Shown here in pieces: positions 53,595-61,409 of a stretch of DNA of 64,000 bases. Both the position numbers and the translations under genes were made by a program. Numbering within the stretch: the stretch's first letter is position 1; each line of letters starts with the position of its first letter. This DNA is from CALLVY01 sp937899855 (GTDB lineage Bacteria > Bacteroidota > Bacteroidia > Chitinophagales > Saprospiraceae): positions 8,314 to 72,313 of the forward strand of contig JBCBQC010000018.1 of assembly GCA_039820405.1 (NCBI GenBank), written 5' to 3'. Under the pieces are notes generated by a model. It ran no database searches and was not told the DNA's origin. It was given only the letters and a program-made list of their open reading frames with translations.

Positions 53595-55973
53595 CTAATC
53601 CGTAGGCATCCTAGTGAATCGTCCCCGTTGCTGGAAATGGGGCCCTTCGATGGTGTAAAAAAACGTTCCGCCGTGGCTTGGAGAAAGGGTAGTGATGCCG
53701 AGGACATTGTCCCCCACGGCGTAGGCCCTTTGCGTGGTGTATACCGATTGACCCAGGGCATTGTAAATGCGGATTTGGGCCAAGCCGCTTTGTGGGGATT
53801 GGAACTGAAAATGAATCGTTTCACGACTGGGATTGGGAAAGACGGTCACTGCCACTTCCGCCGGGCTAGAGCTCACGGCTGGGGCGGTTGCCGTTCTGAT
53901 AAGCTCCAGTTGCAGTTTAGGATCTACCCGTTCTCCCCGAGTATTAAAAAATTCGGGGAGGAGTATCTTTTGGTTGATCTGGAAGAGGTCCTGGACCCGG
54001 TCGATGTCCCGTCGGGCGCGTAGCTGCAATTGGAAGAAGGCCTGGTCCGCAGCCAGGCGGTGCCCCTCCATCCCCTCATCCAACCAGAGGACGCGCAGCT
54101 CCTTTTGCGCCAGTCGTTGGGTGCCAAAGCGATCGACCTGAAACTGTGGCAAGTCCCCCGTCTCGATCCCTTCGAGGCTTACCCGGTCGGTATCCAGGTA
54201 AAAGCCTATCCCAAAGGCGGCAATGTCCACAAAGCGCTCCGCACTCAGTCGTAAGGTAAAACTTTCCCCACGCTGAATCGACCCGGAATGAGCCAGTTCC
54301 GGTAGGGCCACTAGCCGATCGGGGCCGTTGCCACCGACGAGGTTCTGCGTACTGGCACTCTGGTTGACGTCGCCGACCTTGACGGCGTGGAAGCCCATCT
54401 CATTGCGGAGGTAACTGGGGGTGGCGTAGCAAAAGTTGTTGCCCAAGTAATTGGGGTAGGGGAAAGTGGTGGAGATGTTGAAGGGCGTATTGCTGAGTGA
54501 AGGAGGGCTAAAGTGGTTGGGATGGAGGAAGGGAATCAATTCGGGAAAAAAGCGCCAGGGGCTATCCAGATTGCCATCCACGGGGAGCTCCGTAATTTTG
54601 TACAGGATCAAATCATTGAGCAAGCCCATATCCCCCAGATTGATGATCCCATCATTGTTGGCATCCGCCGCAATCTGATTCCAACCGTCGAGCACTTGGA
54701 TGCCCAAGCGGTGGAGGTTGATCTGCAAGATGTCGAAGGTCGTCACCCCGCTGTGCCAATCGTCCTCTTCTTTATCCACATCGGCGGTGGCGGCCCCACC
54801 CACGGGCAGGCTACAGAAAAATTGTCCCTGGGCATCGGTGAGGGCGGTGGGGGTACAAGCAATCCCCGTCGGGATGTTGCAATTGCCACTGTCAAAGTGA
54901 TCGATGCTGACGGATACCTTGCGTACACCATCGCCACCGGGCATCCGCAGTACCGTCTCACTCAGCGATCCGTCGTTGTTGACCGGAGGGCAACTCCCCA
55001 ATTCGTACTGGATAAAGTCGAGGTAGTAAAAGAGGGTTCGATCCATCTGGCCGGGGGTAAAGCGGTTGCGACAGCCAAAGTAGTAGGACATGAGGTTGTT
55101 GATCTCGGGTTCGTAGCGGTCGTTATTGGCGTCAAATTCATCGGAGGTAAAGGTGCAGGTCTGGCTCCGGTAGGACAGCCGCGGATCCGCGGGCGTATCG
55201 GCCACCATATCCCCCGCCGCGATCTCTACTTTGAAGGTCGTACCACTAGCGGGGCTCGTCCAGGAGTAGGGCGAATCCTCACAAGAAAAGTAGCGGTTAT
55301 TGGGGTAGATCATGAGGTCATCGTCATCGATACCGTTGGGTGGGTTGGGGTCCACCAATTCCGCGGTGCGGTAGTACTGGTAAGGCGATGCGGGATCGTA
55401 CACGACGTTGCTTCCCTCAAAAGTATGACGCAAGCCAAAATAATGGCCAACCTCGTGGGCCAGGGTGGTGAGTTGGAACAAAAAATCGGAGCTCTTGTAG
55501 GTCATCAGCACGCCACTGTCGCCATTCCCCATGGGGGCTCCCGCCGTTCCGCACAAGTTGGGCAGGCTGTTGACGAAGTAGACGTTGAGTGCCCCGGGGA
55601 CTTCATAAATGGCAAAGTCCGCTAGGGTTGCATCAGCGAGTAAAGCGCCATCGTCGATGTAGTTAACGCTGGCCACCTGACGAAACTCAAAATTGGCGCC
55701 GGCAAAGTAATTGATCAGGGCCACGGTCATCTGATCGGCCATGGTCTGGCTTTGGCCCCCGTTGCCGTTGTCGTCCCGGACGTTGTGAAACTGGATGGGA
55801 ATACAAAAGGGGCCGGCCAATTCTTGTGGGGTGTAATTGTCTTTCCAGTCATTGTCGACAAATATCCAATCGCTACCGGTGATGATGTCGATGCAGGGGG
55901 CTTGTCCCCGGACGCCGAATGCGGTAGTCCATAGGCCCAGCAGGAGTAAATACTTGGCGGTGGTAAATTTCAT
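53595..55973 (-). CDS. Secreted M43-type metalloprotease, tandem copy 3
   Basis: 792 residues from ATG 55973 (MKFTTAKYLLLLGLW); an ATG two codons earlier (55979) is also possible. Signal peptide to about 24 (GVRGQ). Zinc motif HEVGHYFGLRH (173-183), GDMVADTPADPRL, Met-turn NLMSYYFGCR. Dockerin-like DANNDGIINLGDM, then KVGDVNQSAS, the cohesin-like module and sorting domain (VFPNPSRET, YNALGQSV). It is the first of the three tandem genes in transcription order and follows the terminator of giant protein 3. Confidence 0.92.
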   Translation of the reverse strand: MKFTTAKYLLLLGLWTTAFGVRGQAPCIDIITGSDWIFVDNDWKDNYTPQELAGPFCIPIQFHNVRDDNGNGGQSQTMADQMTVALINYFAGANFEFRQVASVNYIDDGALLADATLADFAIYEVPGALNVYFVNSLPNLCGTAGAPMGNGDSGVLMTYKSSDFLFQLTTLAHEVGHYFGLRHTFEGSNVVYDPASPYQYYRTAELVDPNPPNGIDDDDLMIYPNNRYFSCEDSPYSWTSPASGTTFKVEIAAGDMVADTPADPRLSYRSQTCTFTSDEFDANNDRYEPEINNLMSYYFGCRNRFTPGQMDRTLFYYLDFIQYELGSCPPVNNDGSLSETVLRMPGGDGVRKVSVSIDHFDSGNCNIPTGIACTPTALTDAQGQFFCSLPVGGAATADVDKEEDDWHSGVTTFDILQINLHRLGIQVLDGWNQIAADANNDGIINLGDMGLLNDLILYKITELPVDGNLDSPWRFFPELIPFLHPNHFSPPSLSNTPFNISTTFPYPNYLGNNFCYATPSYLRNEMGFHAVKVGDVNQSASTQNLVGGNGPDRLVALPELAHSGSIQRGESFTLRLSAERFVDIAAFGIGFYLDTDRVSLEGIETGDLPQFQVDRFGTQRLAQKELRVLWLDEGMEGHRLAADQAFFQLQLRARRDIDRVQDLFQINQKILLPEFFNTRGERVDPKLQLELIRTATAPAVSSSPAEVAVTVFPNPSRETIHFQFQSPQSGLAQIRIYNALGQSVYTTQRAYAVGDNVLGITTLSPSHGGTFFYTIEGPHFQQRGRFTRMPTD

Positions 55974-56120
55974 GGTCATACTTTTTGTGTGAATGGTGAT
56001 GAAATGGGGAGGATGCCCCAAAGGTATAATGGAAACTGAGGAGGGAAGTGTGACCAAGGCGGGAGGACTAATCGAAAGACGGGTGGTGCGAGGTGGCTTA
56101 GAGGAACGAGGGGGGGCTTC

Positions 56121-56159
56121 AAAAAAAACCGGATCACTGCTCTCATGTACAGTGATCCG
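56121..56159 (-). terminator. Terminator of giant protein 3
   Basis: Perfect arms CGGATCACTG and CAGTGATCCG with a 10-nt loop, then eight T residues on the minus strand, about 100 bp past the stop at 56258. Textbook intrinsic terminator. Confidence 0.8.
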
Positions 56160-56257
56160 TCAAATTAAAATCTCATGAATTATTAAAACGGGTTCTAGGA
56201 TGCAGAAGCTTTATATTTTAATATTGAAAAAAGTGAACATAATCATTTTAAAGCGGC

Positions 56258-59191
56258 CTAGTGAATCATCAGCTTGCCGCTGCTGATCAACTGACCTTCG
56301 GACTCCAAGTGGTAAAAGTAGAATCCGGCGGGCAAATGCTCCCGACGAATCGAGAAGGTGTTGCCCGTGGCCGACTGGCCGTAGACCCTCTGGCCCCGCG
56401 TATCGTACAGCACAAAATCAATCGTGCTAAACTGCCGCTCCCCGATGACCTCCACCGTAGCGGATTCGTAAAAGGGATTGGGAAATACCTTTACCCGCTC
56501 GACCTGCGGATGCAGCACCTCGGGAATGGATACCCGGACAAAATCCTCGATGCGGTGACAGGTACTGTCGGTAAAGCTGGGGGCGCCAAAGTTGAAAAAA
56601 ATGGCAGCGCTGTTTTTGATGAGTGCTCCTCCGGGATTGTCGGGTTTTTGGGAAACGGTGTACTTGACAAAACCGCGGGAGCCAGCGCTGCTGTTGGGGA
56701 GTAAACCAATATCTTCAAAGGTGAATTTCAGGATACCTTCGCCAACGATTTCCAATTGGTAGTCGTGGCTACTCGCCCCGGGCCGCACCGTTGTGGGGTC
56801 CAAAAAGGGCGATAAGGTATCCCGAATCACCATCCTGATTGCCGTATCGGGTCCGTTGTTCTCAAAATTGAGAACGTACTTAAGGTCGGTTTCTGGCGTG
56901 ATTAAGCGATCGTCGCTAAAGCCTTTGGGATAGCCTCTTTTCGCGTTACTAGGAACGGAATTACTTGGGATGTTTTCGCGGCAATCGCGGACGATGAAGT
57001 TATCGGCATCGTCTTCCGGGAGTTCGGTATAAAATCCAGTGCTAAAGTTGGTGCCCCCTCCCGCTACACAACCTTCAATCGCCGCCGTCGGCCGGCTGCG
57101 ACCGGGGTGGTCCTCGCTCTGGTCGATCACCATCCGAAGGGTGGCCCCGTTGGCCGGACGCCGGACGATGGTATCCTTGCCCTTTTCCAACTGGAAGGGA
57201 CCACTGTCGTTGCCCGTGGGGCGAAACATCAAGTGATCCTCGACGATCACGTAGCTCACCGAGCCCGTCATGTCCGAGTCCCCCACGTTCGAGATGATAA
57301 AGGCCACTTCGTCGCCCTCGCAATCCGCCTCCACGGCTACGCTCGATCCGTCCCAATTGCCGGTGGGGATACACAGCGTATCGGGAAAGATGTGGGCTTC
57401 AAAGCAATGGACTTGCTCGTCCACCGCATTACAGTCGACGCGGACCCGAACGCGGAAACTGTCGCATTCGGTTACCCCGATCGGCCCTACGTCAAAGCGG
57501 TAGGTATTGTCGCCCAAAAAGGTAAAGCCCGTGCTGGCATCCAGCAAGATGAGGCTGGCGTCGAGGGCCACTTCGACGTGGGCGTCGGGAGCGGCTACGG
57601 TGCCGTTGTTGCAGTAGCTGACGTAGTAGTCGCTGTTGGTGCAGGGGGAGAGGGAAGCTACGCCGGCATCGACTTCGAGAAAGGCGCACTGCGTCTCTAC
57701 CTGTACGGGAAAATTGAGGGTGGTGGAGTCGTAATCGTTGAGGTTGATGGAGAAAAAAGGCGTACAGATGCTCCAGTACGGACTGGGAGCCACGAGGCGA
57801 ACGGTGTATTCGCCCGAGTCGAGGGGAAAACTAAAATTGCCGTCGAGATCGGTACTTTGGTAGAGGGCCAGGTCGCCCTCGGTGGCGATGACCCAGTCGG
57901 ACAGTCCGCCTTCACTGGGATCCATCTGACAATTGCCGTTGAAGTCAAAAAAGACTCGGCCTTGTACTTGATTGGTGTAGTAATCAAAAGCTGCGTCTAC
58001 CTTGATGATAAAACCATTGGCCGGATCGGGGATGATGTTCCCCTCGGCCCGGGAGCCGACGAGGATGTAACCACCGTCCTGACTGGGGGCCAAGGCTTCG
58101 GCCTTGGCCGCGATGAGGGTAGAGGAAACGTTGCCGTAAACGCGGTTCCACTGCTCCGCGCCGGAGTTGTCGGTTTTGATGAGGTTGGGAAGTTCTACCA
58201 GACCGCTGGCATTGGCATCGGAGCCAGCGATGAGGTAGCCTCCGTCGTCGGTTTGTAGGATGGCCCTCCCCCGATCTACACTGGGACCGCCGTAGCTGAC
58301 TGCCGTGCTTTGATCGCCATTGAGGTCGGTTTTGAGGAGTAAAATATCGTCTTGGTTGCTGTTGCTACCCGTGTAGCCCGCGATGGCGTAACCCTCCACC
58401 GTACCCGAGCCGGGATTGATCGATTCGATGATGTCCAGCCCCTCACTCTTTAGGCCACTGCCCAATTCGCGGGTCCAGATCGTATCTCCGGTGGTGGCGG
58501 AAATCTTAAGGAGGTAGACAAAAATGAGGTCGGGATTAAACGCCGTCGATCCTACTACCAAATAGTCGTTGTCGATACTGGATTGGATCAGGGCAAAACC
58601 GCGTTCGTCGCGGTCGCCACTGCTCTGGTAGGTGCGGTTGAGGAGTACGGACCCGTCGGTACTGTCCAATTGGAGCAGAAAAACGTCGTCGGTAGCGCCA
58701 TTGTCGAGGGCACCCGTCACTACGATGCGCCCGCTGCTGTCTTCGATCAGGTCCCAGGCCTCGTCGTTGGTGGCGCTGCCCAGGCGTTGGTCCCAGAGCA
58801 GTTCGCCGTGGGGATCGAGTTTGATGACGTAAATATCGGTGCCGCCTCCGGCGCAGGCATTACACGAACCCGCGATCACGATGCTGCCGTCCTGGGTTTC
58901 GATGATGGCCTGGCCCTGGTGCAGGCCGGCGTTGGTATTCAAATCATCCCGGGACCAAATGACCCGGCCTTCGGGGTCGAAGCGGTAAACCACCAGGTCG
59001 CTCGCGTCGACGTAGCCCGTGGCGGCGTAGCCAAAATCACGGGTCTGTACGACGTCCAGCAGTTCGTCAAAGCCACCGCTATCAATAAACCGCTCCCAGC
59101 CTTGTGCCGAGGCCGCACCGACTAAGCCCAACAGGAGGAGGGCCTGGAGCGCGAGGCGGCGGAAGATTGATATGTATGGTAATTTGTTCAT
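56258..59191 (-). CDS. Giant secreted protein 3: delta-60-like propeller, SdrD-like, DUF7619-like, T9SS
   Basis: 977 residues from ATG 59191 (MNKLPYISIF), signal peptide ending near AASAQ. The N-terminal about 32-390 differs from proteins 1 and 2: repeats of the type 'GY.IAG', 'D.LLLK.D..G' (GYLIAGSDANA, DILLLKTDLNGD) as in delta-60 or PQQ-type propellers. From the SdrD-B-like unit (about 410, FFDFNGNCQMDPSEGG) on, the core matches the other two, including the DUF7619-like domain at about 752-890 (GYPKGFSDDRLITPETDL). Dockerin and cohesin-like parts are missing; a canonical sorting domain (VFPNPFYES) ends the chain. Divergent from LS-EKR gene E. Confidence 0.85.
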   Translation of the reverse strand: MNKLPYISIFRRLALQALLLLGLVGAASAQGWERFIDSGGFDELLDVVQTRDFGYAATGYVDASDLVVYRFDPEGRVIWSRDDLNTNAGLHQGQAIIETQDGSIVIAGSCNACAGGGTDIYVIKLDPHGELLWDQRLGSATNDEAWDLIEDSSGRIVVTGALDNGATDDVFLLQLDSTDGSVLLNRTYQSSGDRDERGFALIQSSIDNDYLVVGSTAFNPDLIFVYLLKISATTGDTIWTRELGSGLKSEGLDIIESINPGSGTVEGYAIAGYTGSNSNQDDILLLKTDLNGDQSTAVSYGGPSVDRGRAILQTDDGGYLIAGSDANASGLVELPNLIKTDNSGAEQWNRVYGNVSSTLIAAKAEALAPSQDGGYILVGSRAEGNIIPDPANGFIIKVDAAFDYYTNQVQGRVFFDFNGNCQMDPSEGGLSDWVIATEGDLALYQSTDLDGNFSFPLDSGEYTVRLVAPSPYWSICTPFFSINLNDYDSTTLNFPVQVETQCAFLEVDAGVASLSPCTNSDYYVSYCNNGTVAAPDAHVEVALDASLILLDASTGFTFLGDNTYRFDVGPIGVTECDSFRVRVRVDCNAVDEQVHCFEAHIFPDTLCIPTGNWDGSSVAVEADCEGDEVAFIISNVGDSDMTGSVSYVIVEDHLMFRPTGNDSGPFQLEKGKDTIVRRPANGATLRMVIDQSEDHPGRSRPTAAIEGCVAGGGTNFSTGFYTELPEDDADNFIVRDCRENIPSNSVPSNAKRGYPKGFSDDRLITPETDLKYVLNFENNGPDTAIRMVIRDTLSPFLDPTTVRPGASSHDYQLEIVGEGILKFTFEDIGLLPNSSAGSRGFVKYTVSQKPDNPGGALIKNSAAIFFNFGAPSFTDSTCHRIEDFVRVSIPEVLHPQVERVKVFPNPFYESATVEVIGERQFSTIDFVLYDTRGQRVYGQSATGNTFSIRREHLPAGFYFYHLESEGQLISSGKLMIH

Positions 59192-59260
59192 CGTGCTTTT
59201 GCTGTGCGTCTGCTTCATGAATAAGTACGTTACAAAAATGACTCTGAATAAAGTGGAAAA

Positions 59261-59268
59261 CAAAGACA
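59261..59268 (-). promoter_or_regulatory. Candidate -7 box upstream of giant protein 3
   Basis: TGTCTTTG on the minus strand, 70 bp before the start codon, comparable with TGTATTTG upstream of giant proteins 1 and 2. Confidence 0.4.
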
Positions 59269-59282
59269 AAAAAAGCGATTTG

Positions 59283-59315
59283 TTGAGCGAGTTTGGTGCT
59301 TTTTGGCTAGCTTTG
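59283..59315 (+). promoter_or_regulatory. Candidate promoter of LS-EKR gene E
   Basis: TTG (59283-59285) and TAGCTTTG (59308-59315), a perfect TAnnTTTG match, are 22 bp apart. The gene start lies 91 bp downstream. Confidence 0.5.
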
Positions 59316-59405
59316 TAAGGCTTTAAAATACTTAAGTAGTTCATTTTGAATACTTTGTATTTAGGATGGTGTTTTAATTTTGTTGAACACATTAGTAAAA
59401 AGTGG

Positions 59406-60818
59406 ATGGAAAAAAGCAACTTAATTTCCGTTTTACGGACTTTTTCCAAAAAAGAAATCCGGGATTTGCGCAAATGGCTACAGTCTCCGATTCACAACCA
59501 GCGGGAGGATGTGGTCCAATTGCTGGATTATTTGGTGGAGGGCAGTCGCTTGAATAAGGAGGATTTGCTGGAAAAACAAGTCGTTTTCCCCTGGATTTAC
59601 CCCAAAGAAACGTACAACGATGCCAAAATGCGGCAGTGCATCTTCTTTTTGATGCGTTGTGTCGAGGAGTTTCTGGTGTACCAATCCCTCCAGGCGGATG
59701 GGATGCAGCGCAAAATTACCCTGGCCCGGGAATACCGCCACCGCAAATTGGACAAGGCCTACCAAAAAAGCATGAAGGGCGCCCACGGCTACCAACAACA
59801 GGAGGTCCACCGCAACGGATTTTTTTACCGCAACGAATACCTCCTCCAACAGGAACAGTACAACTATACCGTCGGACGCAGCCGGGCCATCCCGATGAAC
59901 CTCCAACAACTGTCCGATACCATGGACATCTCCTTTATCGCCGACAAACTCAGACAGACCTGCCACATGCTCTCCCACCAGAAGGTCTACAAAACCGACT
60001 ACGAGATTGGCCTGATTGACGAGGTCTTACAACACTTAGAAAAACGATCGGATTTACTCGCCATCCCCGCCATTGGCATCTACTACTACGGCTACAAAAC
60101 CATCACGGAGGAAGAAGTGGAAAGTCACTTCAAAAACCTCAAGCAGCTACTTTTTGAACACGGCCGCTTGTTCCCAAAACCGGAGATCAGCGACATTCAA
60201 CGGGTTGCCATCAACTATTGTATTCGGGGTACGAACCTGGGCTTTCGGAATTATTTTCGCGAGCTTTTTGAGCTGTACCAACAAGGGTTGGAACTCGGAA
60301 CGCTGATCGACAACGGGATTTTCTCTCGCTACACCTTCAGTAATGTAGTGACGACTGGCACCATTCTGCGGGAATACGATTGGGTGGAAAATTTTATCGG
60401 TCAATACGCCCCCTATCTTGAGGAGCGCTATCGGGAGAGTATGGTCCATTACAGCATGGCCAAGCTACGCTTTGAAAAGGGGGATTACGATCGGGCCATG
60501 ATCCTCCTTCGTCAGGTGGAATACGATGATATTTTGGTTAACCTGAGTGCCAAAACCATGCTCCTCAAAATGTTTTACGAACGCGAGGAATTCGATGCCC
60601 TCGAATCGCTTTTGGAAAGCGTGCGCTCCTTTATGCAGCGGAAAAAGGTGATCGGTTACCACAAGTCGAATTACAAAAACATCATCCGTTACACCCGCAA
60701 GCTCCTCAAGGTCAATCCCTACAACAAGACCGCCCGGCAGCGGCTCGGTGGCGAAATCGAAGCGGCCAATCCCCTCACCGAACGCGAATGGCTCCTGCGC
60801 CAATTGGAACGAATGTGA
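59406..60818 (+). CDS. LS-EKR family helical protein E, paired with giant protein 3
   Basis: 470 residues from ATG 59406 (MEKSNLISVLRTFSKKEIRD); the longer frame to 59346 overlaps the promoter region. The motif here is FSKKEIR, then WLQSPIHNQ, LRQTC..LSHQKVY, NYCIRG, NLSAKTMLLKMFYE and WLLRQLERM, all in register with C and D but more diverged, just as its partner giant protein is the most diverged. Soluble and helical. Function unknown. Confidence 0.8.
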   Translation: MEKSNLISVLRTFSKKEIRDLRKWLQSPIHNQREDVVQLLDYLVEGSRLNKEDLLEKQVVFPWIYPKETYNDAKMRQCIFFLMRCVEEFLVYQSLQADGMQRKITLAREYRHRKLDKAYQKSMKGAHGYQQQEVHRNGFFYRNEYLLQQEQYNYTVGRSRAIPMNLQQLSDTMDISFIADKLRQTCHMLSHQKVYKTDYEIGLIDEVLQHLEKRSDLLAIPAIGIYYYGYKTITEEEVESHFKNLKQLLFEHGRLFPKPEISDIQRVAINYCIRGTNLGFRNYFRELFELYQQGLELGTLIDNGIFSRYTFSNVVTTGTILREYDWVENFIGQYAPYLEERYRESMVHYSMAKLRFEKGDYDRAMILLRQVEYDDILVNLSAKTMLLKMFYEREEFDALESLLESVRSFMQRKKVIGYHKSNYKNIIRYTRKLLKVNPYNKTARQRLGGEIEAANPLTEREWLLRQLERM

Positions 60819-60840
60819 GGGCAGTGTACGCAGGATTTCG

Positions 60841-60848
60841 TATCTTTG
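60841..60848 (+). promoter_or_regulatory. Candidate -7 box for the 60.9-kb gene
   Basis: TATCTTTG matches TAnnTTTG exactly, 20 bp before the ATG at 60869. The implied leader is very short and no -33 TTG is at standard spacing. Confidence 0.4.
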
Positions 60849-60868
60849 CCTCACAAAATCACCTGGGC

Positions 60869-61396
60869 ATGAGCATTACCAAAAGCATTCCGTTCAATCT
60901 CTTCGTGGCTAAATTTCCCCTCATCGACCTGCCGCTGACGCTGACCAACGAGTCTTCCCGACACTTTAGCCAGCAAAACGACCCCTTCCCCGGCCCCATG
61001 ATCCACCAGTTTATCCTCCCCTACGACGGCGAAGAATTCGACGATCAGGTCACCGAATACCTGCCCTGTCTGCAAATTCCGGGGACGGCGGGCTTTAAAG
61101 CCCTCATCTATTGGAAAGCCGGGCTCCTCCAGTATGGTTACCACCTCGTCACCTTTACCGATAAGGGCGAATTTATCGACAAAAGAGGAATCGCGGGAAC
61201 AAAACTGAACGGTGATGCGTTAGCCCTCTCAGTTGCCACGATAGACGAAGATTGGGTGATTCACATTGTGGGCGGAGTATCTTCGGCAACCGAAATCAAT
61301 TATGACCCATCCAACAGCCAATCCTTTCAGTTGGAACTGCTACCCACCGGAGAAATTATCAATGTAAACCCGACTCCAGAAGCGGAGACGGACTAA
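60869..61396 (+). CDS. Hypothetical soluble protein
   Basis: 175 residues from ATG 60869 (MSITKSIPFN). Beta-rich with conserved-looking acidic and aromatic positions (DLPLTLTNESSRHFSQQND, IHQFILPYDGEEFDDQ, GFKALIYWKAGLLQYGYHLVTF). No signal peptide, membrane span or catalytic motif. It ends 13 bp before rnr and is probably co-transcribed with it. I recognise no family with confidence. Confidence 0.7.
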   Translation: MSITKSIPFNLFVAKFPLIDLPLTLTNESSRHFSQQNDPFPGPMIHQFILPYDGEEFDDQVTEYLPCLQIPGTAGFKALIYWKAGLLQYGYHLVTFTDKGEFIDKRGIAGTKLNGDALALSVATIDEDWVIHIVGGVSSATEINYDPSNSQSFQLELLPTGEIINVNPTPEAETD

Positions 61397-61409
61397 TGTA
61401 TTCCAATTA

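Noticed and set aside
48447..55973. CRISPR-like or tandem DNA repeat array
   Set aside because: The repeated DNA similarity is due to three paralogous genes of 2.4 kb, not short spaced repeats.
57107..58258. 383-codon open frame antisense to giant protein 3
   Set aside because: No recognisable domain; it lies inside the conserved core of the sense gene.
35046..59191. Cellulosome-like or polysaccharide utilisation locus
   Set aside because: No glycoside hydrolase, SusC/SusD pair or scaffoldin is present; dockerin-like repeats occur in many T9SS proteins.
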